A DNA stretch of 64,000 nt from NCBI GenBank assembly GCA_964017185.1, contig OZ024875.1, positions 31,877,456-31,941,455 on the forward strand. The letters run 5' to 3'. The stretch comes from Rugalucina vietnamica. Taxonomy: Eukaryota > Mollusca > Bivalvia > Lucinida > Lucinidae. The position numbers and the translations under genes are program-made. Below, piece after piece: positions 47,601 to 58,093 of the stretch (position 1 is the stretch's first letter; each line of letters starts with the position of its first letter). The notes beneath the pieces are model-generated. The model was not told the origin of the DNA and did not search any database. It saw only the letters and a program-made list of their open reading frames with translations.

Positions 47601-50600
47601 TTAAATATAAACTACATTTTGAGAAAACCTAGCTTTCAGGGTTTCCCCCACTTCTGACACAAATCAGCCAGTACCGCTTTACATTTGAAAGATCATAATT
47701 TACCAACTTTGTCCACAAAACAATCTTAGTTGTTTTTATAAGTGTGTCTGTGTCCCTTACAGCCCCTTTCACTCGAGTTTGCCATTTGAGCATTTAGGTC
47801 AATCAAATTTGTTCACTCGAGTTTGCCATTTGTTTGTGAATCGGGTAACTTTTTATCTATTTTAGAACTGAAACAGTGTCCCAGGTGTTCTTAAAATCTA
47901 TTCAGCATTTATCTTTAGGTAATGATGTCACCTCTTCTGATAAAAAACATTGTAATTGCTAGGTTAAAGCACATTTTTATTTCAAAATTCTTTGCACAAC
48001 ATATACAATGCATATTAAGAACACACAATTGTAACAGGATAGAGACAAATGCAGAATTTTATCAATTTAAGCAGTTACCTGATCGGTATCTACATTGCAA
48101 AAATTCCACATAGGAAGTTAAAAATTTCACTCGAGTTTGCTGTTTTTAAAGGTCATTTAGTTTGAAGCTGTCACTCAAATCAGCAGATCAATCAATCCAG
48201 ATGTCTTTGAGGACAACATGAAAAGAAACTCAGATCTTCGGATTGTGTGATGCAAATGCTCAAACGGCAAACTCGAGTGAAAGGGGCTGTATTATTGTAT
48301 GTCTTTACATATGCAAGGATCTCGGAAGAAAGTCTATGTTTCCCGCCTAAATTTTGAGCGTCTCTGGCGGCTTCTGTGTTATTTGTATAGAATATCTGTT
48401 GCATTCTCAGTAAAATATAACATTTGATAAATGCAACAACATGGTGGAAACCTCTTGATGTTACATACCTGCAACATAAATCTGTGTCAAAGGGGGAGGG
48501 GGTCAGATTTTTTAAAAAATTATTTTGTCAGAAAACATATTTTTCGCCATAGATTATCAAGAAAATACAGCAATATGCTTATTGCAACCTAAACTTTTGG
48601 GTAGAAACGATTAATGCACGAATAACAGGTGCATCATCTTTATTAGATTGATAACTATAAATAACACTGTCCATCACTTATGCAAATACCTGTACCTTTA
48701 ATATACTATGCAAAATATATTTAGCAACTTTTACTTTGAACATTGACTCTATATGTTTATAGACATATGGGAAATTCTCCTGACAATATCTTGCATGCAT
48801 CAAATTAGGGTAAAATCATTCGTTGCATGGTGCTGAAGTAACATTAGATTTTAAGTCCACGGCGTCAAATCTCAAATAAAACATAAAGCATCAAAAATTG
48901 ATAAACATATTTTGCACAGTATACTTATATGCATCAGCGTGTGTACACTTTGTGTATACCTGCTAAAATAGGACAGGTAGTTTGTTCATTCAGGTAGAAC
49001 ATGCATATACAGTATATTTCCATAGCCTTGGTACATTAAAAATAATTGCGCTGAGCCCATTTATCGGTTTTGTTGCTTTTTGACAGCCTTCCCCCCCTTG
49101 CCCAAACATGGCATTTCGATATATTATGTCAATTACAAAAATACAGTTGTGTTCAAAATATTTTGATTGGGCAAGGGGGGGAACATGGTCTTATAAAAAG
49201 TTTCCTGTTTCCTATATGAATCTATGTTAAATTCAAAGATTTTGTCCATTTTTCATAGAAGTCACTGCTTGACTCACACACAACATTACATGTCTAAATA
49301 CAACAGAAACTTATTTTTCGACTGCAATAAACTTCATTTCAGTGCATGGAACTTGAGATTTTGAAAATTTCTTGGGCAACCTCACAATAGAATTCTTCCG
49401 AGATCCTTTTTGTTGTTCTTGGGCGAGCTGGTTTCAAGTGGTGTAAGACAGAATCCTTGCCACATGGATTATATCAAGAATACTTTTTTTCTTAATACAT
49501 GTTCTGCAACTTTGCCAAATTTCTCTTTCACATATCAGCATGGTAGTCAGAGATGACAGCAATCTAGGAATATCAGTAAAATATCACAATATTCAGAATG
49601 TGAAATAAAAGCCAAACATCATATAGTCATACTGGGTGATTTGTTTCATTAAATCACACCATGAATTATAATTCCTCTTACCAAAAGCATCAGATCTTTT
49701 CTGTTCATAATCTTCCTGCTGTTTTCTGTCTTTAATTTGTTGCTCGAGGGCTTGCAAGTCTACCTGAAGATACAGATAAAAATAAATGCACATGTCATTC
49801 TGGTTGTAATGCCAAATTTTCCGCACTCCGACGTCACAGACATTTCTGCGACGTTCACACCAAAACAACTACTATCTCATGCAACAAACCTTATAGATAC
49901 AATACCAGTGTTCAGTGTCTATACTTGTAAGGAGAATTCTGGATTGAACCCCTGATTCAAGTACATGTGGTCACTGTGGATTTTTGACAATTTCAGATAA
50001 AAGGGGCTCTGGTTAAATTAAATTCAAAGAGTGCCATTGATTGGAAAATATATTAATAGACTTTACACTCCTACATCCATCGCCTAAAATAGCTCCAATG
50101 GAGCTGACTGAGCCTGTAATAAATCTGAGAAAATATCTTGTAGCTTTCAATTTTTATCATCATTATCAGCAGACTGTGAAAAGAGCAATTAACAGTCTCC
50201 AGATGTCGGATATCAGATTTCTACTGTTTTTTTTTGTTCAGTTTTCTCTTGCTCTTGGTCCATTTTGTGTTAGAAGCTAGTGGGTACTTATACATATGGG
50301 TACTCAAAATTGGGGTTATTCAAAATTGGATAGCACTTTTAAAATTTTTGAAACTATTTTCTCAAATTTTGGGCAGTTGAAATTTGTGGTCTTCAAATTT
50401 GTTAGTACCCAAATACAAATAAACATGTGGGTACTCAAAAAGTGGATATAATGTAATATCAAATCTTGTAGGCACCCAGAATTAGTGACAAATAATAAGA
50501 TATAGATATTTTAGAGATGTTAAGGTACTCGAAATATTCAATGAGTCTTCAAGTTTGAGTGTATTCAAAATAAGTGGGTATTCAAAGTGCATATAAATAT

Positions 50601-52012
50601 GTGTTGATATTGAAATGTTGGAAACTAATCTTGTTGTTACACAAAGCATGGACAAATTATCTTTGTCTTTACTATAAAAGTGCTCACAAAATTCAAAATT
50701 GCATAAAATTGTGGGTATTCAGATTATGCTTGTTCATGAAATTTCGAGTCAAGACTTGAAACCATTAGTACGAAATTGTTGTAGTCTTAGGGTACTCATA
50801 AGATCATTAGTGTTTATTTGTACATGTATTCGTAAATTGTGGAATTTCACGCTGTGGTGGGTACTCAACATGTGGGTACCTAAAATAGTTTAATAAAAAT
50901 GCACAAAATGTACACATGCATATGTATTGAAATTCTCAATATTGAAAAATGCCACCTTTAATTCTATATAGACTCAGATCAGCATTTCATTTATTCTAAT
51001 CAGGCACTGCATCCACTGTTTAATTTTGAAAAAAAAGTCGAAATCAGAGGGAAATGGTATACATATTAAAGTTTCATCTAATTATTCTTGAAACAAACAG
51101 GTGGCTGCAAACAAGGAGTTTATCTCTGCTGCAAAAGCAATTAACTTCTTTCTAAGAATTTATTGTGACAAGCTAAACAGCAAAAACTCTGAAAACTGGC
51201 GATGGATGTAGGAGTGTTTACTTCTCTCTCAACAAGACTTTAGTGCACCACTTACACAGGATTACTTGTGTCAATTGTGTGACAGTTATACTTAGAGAAA
51301 ATACAGAGAGTCACTTCACCAATTAAGTGAACACTGGCCAATTATAGGGCTTAGCTACAACAAACCAACCAGAGAAAATACAGAGAGTCACTTCACCAAT
51401 TAAGTGAACACTGGCCATTTATAGGGCTTAGCTATACACAACCAACCAACCATAATTTGGAGAAAATAATTACATTTGTACTCACAGAAAATGAGAAATG
51501 ATCAAAGGTACACCCACTTTTGGTTGGTTGTGTGCATGCTGTGCTCACATTTGTACTTACATTTGTACTCACAGAACCTCTTTAATAATAAAAATGTTTA
51601 TTTCTGCTTTATTGAAGCCAATAGTGATGTTTCCTCTAAATTGGCTTCAATAAAGCAGAAACAAACAGAACAAAGATTGACTGCCTGCAGAAACCAGCGC
51701 AAAATTATTCAACATCATTTAGAAACCCAAACAAAACTATGTTTAAAGCTAAGCGTAACATCGCTACAAATGTGAAGGACAAACACTGCGCTAGCAACAT
51801 GCGTAAAACAATCGTGATGTTTCCCCTCAATCATTAGCTACTGGCTGTGGTAACAAAATGTGCCAAAACGCATGACAAGAACATGAAGAACTTACTCCAA
51901 TTGTCCTTGATTTTGCATTAAATATTCTTGATTTTCTCTGCTCTTCCATATTCCGGCGGCGCTCAATGGCAGCCGCCTCTTTATAGTCGACAGGAAGATC
52001 TAATTTGTACAT
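38688..52012 (-). CDS. RIBC2: RIBC2, RIB43A-like coiled-coil ciliary protein (six exons)
   Basis: Coding exons in transcript order are 52012-51896, 49763-49682, 40800-40570, 40134-39902, 39509-39282 and 38936-38688 (stop). Phases join to 379 aa, the usual family length. The start [20 protein letters not shown] is the family N-terminus. [60 protein letters not shown] and the C-terminus [19 protein letters not shown] identify RIBC2 rather than RIBC1. The protein is almost all coiled coil, rich in Glu, Arg and Gln. Known family members are microtubule inner proteins lying inside the A-tubule near the doublet partition, so a role in motile cilia and sperm flagella is expected. Introns 1 (2.1 kb) and 2 (8.9 kb) are full of repeats; the remaining three are 0.3-0.4 kb. 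The GTAAG/GTATG donors and AG acceptors are all standard. Confidence 0.97.
39084..39207. repeat. Foldback element in RIBC2 intron
   Basis: TTAACATTCGCTAGGTCCC with GAGTGTTGAAAAC on the left and GTTTTCAACACTC with GGGACCTAGCGAATGTTAA on the right form a nearly perfect hairpin of about 120 bp, with a GTCGGTTTTCAGGC loop region. Confidence 0.8.
41262..41423 (+). promoter_or_regulatory. Possible nested + strand promoter and first exon
   Basis: Within RIBC2 intron 2. A CCAAT box (AACCAATCAG, about 41273-41282) stands some 50 bp before GACTTACGTCGCCATTTTGT, an initiator/YY1-like phrase. The next 95 bp end at a strong donor, GCG then GTGAGT (41418-41423). Further CCAAT motifs lie downstream in a doubled phrase GGCTCTGT.GACCAATCAA (41527 and 41567). 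No downstream exon of such a transcript was recognised, so this is only a suggestion. Confidence 0.3.
42655..42800 (+). mobile_element. tRNA-like SINE head
   Basis: GCCACCGTGGCGCTGTGGTT resembles an A box region and AGATACGATCCCGGGTTTC lies at the B box position. The arms do not close as a full tRNA. No tail or duplication identified. Confidence 0.45.
43037..43215 (+). mobile_element. tRNA-derived SINE, copy 2 (family of 13132-13290)
   Basis: The tRNA-like head has GTCTCGATAACGTAATGGTT and a perfect B box GGGTTCGATCC. The body shares AAAATGGTACCAGTGGCT and GCTCAGCAT.TATAAGGC with copy 1. Confidence 0.8.
43820..43978 (-). mobile_element. tRNA-derived SINE, minus strand
   Basis: On the reverse strand it begins GCAGGGTGGCCTAGTGGCAG (A box) and has GTGTTGGAATCCCACCAGC (B box) followed by CACTGGGTCTTGTCCTCC. 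It resembles the head of the family at 37741. Confidence 0.65.
44490..45624 (+). mobile_element. Array element, about 312 bp unit, Helitron-like 3' end
   Basis: In RIBC2 intron 2. GAGTAGATGAC.TGA recurs at about 44755 and 45068, and TCATGTCTAAGT.ATGCCCCT at about 44938 and 45253, giving units of about 312 bp. The left part shares GGTCACATGACCAAGATGGC with the 455 bp arrays. The right end has GTGTTT-TAC-AAACAC (45600-45614), six bases, CTAG (45621-45624) and TT, the same end as 476-499. Confidence 0.75.
45625..45889. other. RIBC2 intron 2, nothing identified
   Basis: AT-rich intronic DNA between repeats. Confidence 0.35.
45890..46100 (+). repeat. Dispersed repeat, diverged copy
   Basis: Shares GACAATCAGGTACTTGTACC, AAACATATGGTAAGCGAA, GAGCAGCTGCTT and CCACAACAGAAGTATG with 11485-11770 and 46768-47035. 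Confidence 0.65.
46768..47130 (+). repeat. Dispersed repeat, copy 2, joined to a second repeat
   Basis: 46768-47035 is nearly the same as 11485-11770. It runs into TCTGAATGGTTTACCAGTGA...CAAATTGACAATAC, a phrase also present at 41758-41805, so a second small family is attached. Confidence 0.75.
47760..48289. mobile_element. Tc1/mariner-like MITE, TA target
   Basis: Inverted ends CAGCCCCTTTCACTCGAGTT and its complement extend for about 36 bp (one mismatch in TTGCCATTTGAGCATTT). TA lies directly outside each end (47758-47759 and 48290-48291). The interior repeats CACTCGAGTTTGCCATTTG once more. No transposase. RIBC2 intron 2. Confidence 0.85.
48292..49681. other. RIBC2 intron 2, last part
   Basis: AT-rich. 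A CCCCCCCTTGCCCAA / TTGGGCAAGGGGGGG pair (about 49090 and 49166) could form a hairpin with a 60 bp loop. No coding sequence other than the flanking RIBC2 exon. Confidence 0.4.
50065..51217. mobile_element. 1.15 kb element with 20 bp inverted ends in RIBC2 intron 1
   Basis: ACACTCCTACATCCATCGCC (50065-50084) is the exact complement of 51198-51217. Between 50281 and 50895 a short phrase GGGTACTCAAA or a close variant recurs irregularly more than ten times. No open frame of interest and no clear target duplication. Confidence 0.6.
51295..51448. repeat. 77 bp tandem duplication
   Basis: GAGAAAATACAGAGAGTCAC through CTTAGCTA.A.ACAACCAACC occurs twice in a row with only a few differences. Confidence 0.9.
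51602..51660. repeat. Perfect 20 bp hairpin
   Basis: TTCTGCTTTATTGAAGCCAA (51602-51621) and its exact complement (51641-51660) are separated by 19 bases. The loop phrase TAGTGATGTTTCC recurs near 51812 as CGTGATGTTTCC. Confidence 0.9.
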
Positions 52013-52655
52013 TTTTATTTGTTTTATCGCATGTGTTTAAAGAAAAAAAAATGAAAGGAGATAATTTCCTCCTAAACGTTGTTTAGTTTACTCGGTTGTC
52101 AAGCGGAAGTTTGGCTGGTACCTGCGTCAAGATTGACAAAATGGGTAAAACATCCAACCAATTCCGAGTCGTGCTGTCCCTTGTTGATTTCGCAGCACCC
52201 AGTGATTTCTTCGGGGTCTCTTTACATTGTTTCAGTGTAAACCCGCAGAAATTTTCATTTCAAATTATTCACCATTTTTGCATTATCGGCTGACTTCCTG
52301 CTGGCAAAACAATCAATATTGGAAAAACAGGAAAATGTAGACTTTGGTGAATAAAAGAACATGCTACATGTCAAGGTTCCAGAACATATAACTTCAGAAA
52401 GAGCAGATTGTCTCCTCAAGTTTGTACAGCTGTAGTTGCTGATGCTAAAATATCATTTGGCTTTTGGGTTTTGCAGAAGAGGATTAAAGATTTTATTATA
52501 TAAATAGGCATGGTGGCCAGCTTGATCATATGCCGTTTATTTTGTATATAAGTTGTTGTTCTTTCTTCCCTATTGAAGTTTCACATTAAATTAAGCTTTG
52601 AATGTCCAAGCCGTTTCAGAGCAGAAGATGTTTTAAATGTGTGCCAAGTATACAT
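52013..52655. other. RIBC2 upstream region
   Basis: Probable promoter. About 90 bp upstream of the start codon lies AAGCGGAAGT (52101-52110, ETS-like) beside GTTTAGTTTACTCGGTTGTC, which has a forkhead-like GTTTAC and an RFX-like half GTTGTC. These would suit a cilium gene but are single weak matches. No divergent gene is supported. Confidence 0.35.
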
Positions 52656-52765
52656 TATTTATTTTTTTTTTTTTTTTTTGGTTTCTCTGTATCAGATCAT
52701 AAAGAGTCAGAAACGGCCCCTGTGGTCGAGCGGTTAAGAGCGGTCACTCGATCATTTTGTGACAA
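52656..52765 (+). repeat. Poly-T tract and SINE head fragment
   Basis: A T-rich run (52656-52679) is followed at about 52712 by CGGCCCCTGTGGTCGAGCGG with TTAAGAGCGGTCACTCGATC, the A-box head of the family at 19060. Confidence 0.65.
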
Positions 52766-53295
52766 GGGAAAAATAGTATTAAAACTATGTTTTTGATTTA
52801 AAGTTGGTACATCTATACATTTCAGAAGAGAAATTGTGGTATACGTTGTCCAATATGAGCAGAAGAAATAAACAGATGTACAATAATTGTTTATGTTTAA
52901 TTCTAAAGATACCTTATTTATAATATAAAAGTGCCAAGCTATTAACAAAAGAAAATATATAAAAATACTAAATTATTCAAAATTTACAATCTGGGCAGTA
53001 TTTCCATTCTTTAGACAAAAGAAATCATTGTAAAGAAAGTCTTACTCTCTGCACCAGAGGACAGTATTAGGCTAGATTTTGGAAAGGCAACATCTTATTT
53101 TAAAGATGAGAAAATATACAAAAATGTGACTTTAAAGATAATTTAGAAAATGCAAGTGCTTTGGCCCTTGCCTAGAAAGTAAGAGATGAAATTAAGAGAT
53201 GAACTGTGTTTGTATTACATGTATTAAAAGAAATATTTGAAACAGAAGACTCGTCTCTCAATTCAACAGCGATAACAAAATTATACATATAGACA
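52766..53295. other. Intergenic, nothing identified
   Basis: AT-rich DNA without a gene or clear repeat. Confidence 0.35.
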
Positions 53296-53299
53296 AAAA

Positions 53300-53354
<55 letters not shown>

Positions 53355-53355
53355 A
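53296..53355. repeat. AAAT microsatellite
   Basis: About fourteen AAAT units. Confidence 0.95.
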
Positions 53356-53450
53356 AAAAGATCAACAGAACAGAACAGAATTTATTATGACTTAGACATA
53401 TACAGTCTATCATCAACAAAAAAGATACTATTTCAAAACTCTTTTATAAA

Positions 53451-53641
53451 TTTCACCGCTGTGTCTGGTGTGGGTTCGAACCCCGCACTGGCCACATGTG
53501 AGACAAGCTAAGTTCTGCTTGCGGGTGTGCCAGGTGGTTTTTCTCGGGGTTCTCCCGTTTTCGCCCCACCTACTAAATTGGCCCGTCTAATATGAGCTGA
53601 AATAATCTTGAAACGGACATAAAACTGAATTAAAATTGAAT

Positions 53642-53645
<4 letters not shown>
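53451..53645 (+). mobile_element. tRNA-derived SINE, family 2, 5'-truncated
   Basis: B box GTGGGTTCGAACCCC is intact, then GTTCTGCTTGCGGGTGTGCC and TTCTCCCGTTTTCGCCCCAC, and the tail ACGGACATAAAACTGAATTA. The A box head is missing. Confidence 0.85.
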
Positions 53646-53690
<45 letters not shown>

Positions 53691-53694
53691 AAAT
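53646..53694. repeat. AAAT microsatellite
   Basis: About eleven units directly at the SINE tail, so probably grown from it. Confidence 0.95.
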
Positions 53695-53730
53695 AAATGT
53701 GCTTATGAAGCACTGCACCCCAACAGGTTT

Positions 53731-53835
53731 AAGGCCACCTCCTTGGCCAGGTGGTTAAGAGCGCTAATTTTATTACATGTACTACGCTTAATCATTCTAT
53801 CATCCCATCCTGGCCGTGTGCTTAACGTAACTTTG
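53731..53835 (+). mobile_element. SINE head fragment, family 2
   Basis: GGCCACCTCCTTGGCCAGGT with GGTTAAGAGCGCTAATTTTA and CTTAATCATTCTATCATC. It stops before the B box and joins LINE sequence. Confidence 0.65.
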
Positions 53836-53837
53836 CC

Positions 53838-54110
53838 GTGACATTGCCCCAATCCTACAAGTTACACTTATTTTCTCCAAGTCCCTGGAGGAAGGTTCTT
53901 TACCATCTGAATGGCTAAAAGCAAATGTTTCATCCATTTTCAAAAGGGAAGAAAAGTCTAACCCTGCAAACTACAGGCCCTTATCCTTTACATGCCTGTT
54001 ATGCAAAATTTCGAACATATAGTAGCATCTAATGTTGTGAAGCATTTCGATGAAAACCAGATTTTATATTATCTCCAGCATTGTTTTCGCTCAAACACAA
54101 CTGACCATGC
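53838..54110 (+). pseudogene. LINE reverse transcriptase, left piece
   Basis: The conceptual reading LPSEWLKANVSSIFKREEKS, NPANYRPLSFTCLLCKIS, then after a frame change HIVASNVVKHFDENQILYYL QHCFRS matches the N-terminal reverse-transcriptase region of non-LTR elements. It stops near 54110. The next part of the domain appears at 56590, so the copy is split. Confidence 0.8.
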
Positions 54111-54660
54111 TTATCATACTACAAGTATAAGCTTTTACAAAAAGCTTGGTCTACGCTTCGCATATATAAACTTGAATGTCAAAGAATCTGACCGTACGGT
54201 TCATGTGACTGAACAGAAATAAAACGCTGCGTCATACCTGACAATCGACTGTCACAGTACTGTCGGTTCATTTCATTCCATTGTGGCTTGGATAGAATGT
54301 AATTGGCTACACGGCAAGTGGGGTGCGGTCAAAGCTTTCAGGCCTGACCATATAGCGTCACAATACCGTCGGTTCATTTCATTCCGTTGTTCCTTAGATA
54401 GAATGCAGTCATGCACCAGTTCCACGAATTTAACAATTTGCCCCATTTTTGATACCTACTGCACCATTGGTACAAATGTTACCAACCAACGGGAGGTTTG
54501 TCTGGGTGTTTTGGGTGTTTACACGGTCCATGGCGAAACGATCCGGAATCCTACTAACACGATGGTCAAGCCACTAGACTCAAACGTGCAGTTGCAGTTG
54601 TAGAAAGGTGTACGAGTTGTCTTGTAATTTAATTAAAAGTAGGTCAATCTCAAACTTTAG
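54111..54660. other. Start of the DNA that splits the LINE
   Basis: Contains a direct repeat GTCGGTTCATTTCATTCC.TTGT with GATAGAATG (about 54263 and 54370) and a fragment like the 34888-35095 foldback. No gene. Confidence 0.45.
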
Positions 54661-54889
54661 AGTAGTCTACGAGCTGGCGCGTAGACAATAATTTGAGCAA
54701 CGTTTGTCTGTTTGTTTGTTTGTTCCCCTACTCCTCCCAGGTCCTTGGGCCGATCTTCACCAAACTTGGAGGGAAGGTGGAGGGCGGCCCCGGATATTAG
54801 CTTGAGGGGTTCATTTTTTAAAAGGTGAAGGTCATCGAGGTCAAATTTGTCATTTTTTTTCTCTTTTCCTCTGTGTATGTCTTATTTGA

Positions 54890-54893
<4 letters not shown>

Positions 54894-54946
<53 letters not shown>
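54894..54946. repeat. GT microsatellite
   Basis: About 26 GT units. Confidence 0.95.
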
Positions 54947-54948
<2 letters not shown>

Positions 54949-56495
54949 GGTGAAGGTCATCGAGGTCAAAGGTCAAAGTTATGGGTTTTTTCTGTTTGTT
55001 CCCCTACTTCTCCCAGGTCCTTGGGCCGATATTCACCAAACTGGGTGGGAAGGACCTTGAGTTGACCTTAGGTTGAGGGCGGCCCCGGATATAAGCTCGA
55101 GGGGTTCATTTTTAAAGGTCAAGGTCATCGAGGTCAAAGGTCAAATGTCTGTATCTCGGCAGTCCTTGGTCCGATTTGCATGAAACTTGGTGAGTGTATA
55201 CAGGGCGGCCCCGGATATTAGCTCGAGGGGTTCATTTTTTAAAAGGTCAAGGTCAGCGAGGTCAAAGCTCAAATTTCTGTATCTCGGCAGTCCTTGGTCC
55301 GATTTGCATGAAACTTGGTGAGTGTATACAGGTTGATCCCTGATTAAGATTTATGGGTCCAATTGGGTCAAAGGTCATCGAGGTCAAAGGTCAAATTTAT
55401 GTTTTTTTTCCTGTTGGTCATGTTTTTTCTGTTTGTTCCCCTACTTCTCCCAGGTCCTTGGGCCGATCTTCACCAAACTTCCGGATATTAGCTCGAGGGG
55501 TTCATTTTTTAAACATCGAGGTCAAAGGTCAAATTTCTGTATCTCGGCAGTCCTTGGTCAGATTTGCATGAAACTTGGTGAGTGTATACAGGGCGGCCCC
55601 GGATATTAGCTCGAGGGGTTCATTTTTTAAAAGGTCAAGGTCATCGAGGTCAAAGGTCAAATTTCTGTATCTCGGCAGTCCTTGGTCCGATTTGCATGAA
55701 ACTTGGTGTGTGTATTCAGGTTGATCCCTGATTAAGATTTATGGGTCCAATTGGGTCAAAGTCATCGAGGTCAAAGGTCAAATTTATGTTTTTTCTGTTG
55801 GTCAATTTTTTTTTCTGTTTGTTCCCCTACTTCTCCCAGGTCCTTGGGCCGATTTTCACCAAACTTCCGGATATTAGCTCGAGGGGTTCATTTTTTAAAG
55901 GTCAAGGTCATCGAGGTCAAAGGTCAAATTTCTGTATCTCGGCAGTCTTTGGTCCGATTTGCATGAAACTTGGTGAGTGTATACAGGTTGATCCCTGATT
56001 AAGATTTATGGGTCCAATTGGGTCAAAGGTCATCGAGCTCAAAGGTCAAATTTATGTTTTTTCTGTTTGTTCCTCCTAGGTCCTTGGGCCGATCTTCACC
56101 AAACTTGGTGGGAAGGTTGATTGAGGGCGGCCCCGGATATTAGCTCGAGTGGTTCATTTTTTAAGGTCAAGGTCATCGAGGTCAAAGTTTAAATTTCTGT
56201 ATCTCGGCAGTTCTTGGTCCGATTTGCATGAAACTTGGTGAGTGTATACGGGTTGATCCCTGATTAAGATTTATGGGTCCAATTGGGTCAAAGGTCATCG
56301 AGGTCAAAGGTCGAATTTATGTTTTTTTCTGTTTGTTCCTCCCAGGTCCTTGGGCCGATCTTCACCAAACTTGGAGGGAAGGTGGAGGGCGGCCCCGGAT
56401 ATTAGCTTGAGGTGTTCATTTTTTGAAAGGTCAATGTCATCGAGGTCAAATTTGTCATTTTTTTTTCTCTTTTCCTCTGTGTATGTCTTATTTGA

Positions 56496-56497
<2 letters not shown>

Positions 56498-56542
<45 letters not shown>
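56498..56542. repeat. GT microsatellite
   Basis: About 22 GT units, in the same flanking sequence as the one at 54894. Confidence 0.95.
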
Positions 56543-56548
<6 letters not shown>

Positions 56549-56589
56549 GTCTTCATTGCCGCGATCATCTTACTGCTACGTCGAGACGG

Positions 56590-57665
56590 GTAAAATTTAC
56601 TAGTTGAGAAAATCCATAGAAACCTAAAAGATGGTAAACAGACGGACAGTATACTGCTCGATTTCAGTAAGGCCTTCGATAAGGTTAACTATGTAAAGCT
56701 TGGTTATGGGATCAGAGGTCAAACCTTATCATGGATTAAGGCATTCCTTAATGGCAGGTCACCAACTGTGGTCCGTGAGGGGGATTGTTCTGAGGAAGTG
56801 CCAGAAACATCAGTCGTCCCACAGGGATCTGTCCTCGGGCCAATCCTTTTCCTGGCGTACATAAATGACCTGCCAGACCATATCAAATCACAGGTAATAC
56901 TGTTTGCTGAGAACACAGCGCTTACCTCCAAATTATCTGACTCTGGGCAACTACAAGCTGACCTCAACATCCTTCAAAAATGGGAACTAAATTGGGACAT
57001 GCAATCTCAGTAAATGCCAAGTAATATGCATAACTAAAGCACACGACCCCCTCCCCACAAATTACACCCTACACGGTGAAATACTTGAGGTGGTAACTAG
57101 TGCCCGCTATTTGGATGTTGATATTGCAAATGATTTGTCCTAAAAGGCCCGTGTCACCAGAATCACTAACAATGCCAACAAATCACTGGGCTTCGTAAGG
57201 AGGAACTTAAAATCTAAATACACCTCATTGAGAGAAAAAGCATACAAGGCCATTGTCAGACCCCAACTGGAGTATGCATCTCCAGTGTGGGACCCACACA
57301 CCAAGAAAGACATTAAAAGAATTCAGAGACGGGCTGCTCGTTGGGTCCTTGGGGATTACTCCCCACAACCCCACACTCAAGCGTTACAAGCATGATAGGG
57401 AAACTTGGATGGCGTACTGACTCACGACTGGTCCTGATCTTGACAGCTTCAAACGAGCTGTCTGTCAGGTGTGCCACTCAAAGCCATAAATTCACCACGC
57501 TGCGGTTTTTATCCTCACTTTTTCTTTTCTCTGTATAATACACTAACACTATGGACTTACACTCTGTTCTTACTATCAGCTGTTTTTAATTTCCTTTACT
57601 TTTACCGCATGTCGTGGGGACCCAGCACATAATACTCAGTTGAGGTTGTATGCCGTATGAAGAGA
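56590..57665 (+). pseudogene. LINE reverse transcriptase, right piece (inactive)
   Basis: The reading continues with VEKIHRNLKDGKQTDSILLD FSKAFDKV, then VVPQGSVLGPILFLAYINDL P and LFAENTAL. The catalytic F-A-D-D is changed to F-A-E-N, which would abolish polymerase activity. A segment after KV is missing and a stop follows WDMQSQ. Beyond further stops, the C-terminal phrases KSLGFVRRNLKSK, YASPVWDPHT and QRRAARWVLGDYS remain recognisable to about 57395. It fits a Jockey/CR1-like element; the clade is not certain. Confidence 0.9.
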
Positions 57666-58093
57666 CCTAAACCAATATGCCCCCTCAATTTCTTCGAAGT
57701 AATGGCATAAAAAAACTGGCTAAGCAGACCTTTAATCTTAGCTCAAGTTGTCTTTTGTGCTGGGCCGGATTGTCTCTTGGAGTCGGCCTAGTTGTGTCGA
57801 TCCGAAATGTACAAGGCCTAGTTGTCCAGTGCCGAGTTGTCTTGAATCCTCATGGTTCTAGGTTTTACCCAAAATCCGAAATGACAGGTGGCGGGATTTT
57901 CATGCCGATTTATATACGAACTAAGTGGTATTTAATTAATTTTTTTTGACATAGTGTAAGTTATCTCTATCCGAACTATCAAACTAAACAACTCTCATAA
58001 CTGGTTATCGATGGATAATCGTCCAGTGGCATGCCCTCCCAGCAGATGTTGCATGCCAGACCTTGATGAGGCCTACAAATTACAATGTACCTG
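57666..58093. other. Intergenic, nothing identified
   Basis: A short motif (A/G)(A/G)TTGTC recurs several times at 57740-57845. No gene. Confidence 0.35.

Larger units (their letters stand above)
54661..56603 (+). mobile_element. Array element with DR1-rich units, inserted in a LINE
   Basis: The left end has a hairpin GTCTACG...CGTAGAC (about 54664-54685). Irregular units of about 130-300 bp follow, built from CTCCCAGGTCCTTGGGCCGA, GGCGGCCCCGGATATTAGCT, AAGGTCAAGGTCATCGAGGT and CTGTATCTCGGCAGTCCTTG. Two GT microsatellites sit at 54894-54946 and 56498-56542 in matching contexts. The right end is CTAG (56600-56603) followed by TT, after which LINE coding sequence resumes. The exact right boundary is inferred. 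Confidence 0.7.

Noticed and set aside
52096..52293. Possible divergent gene next to the RIBC2 promoter
   Set aside because: A short frame without family resemblance; no donor or second exon identified.
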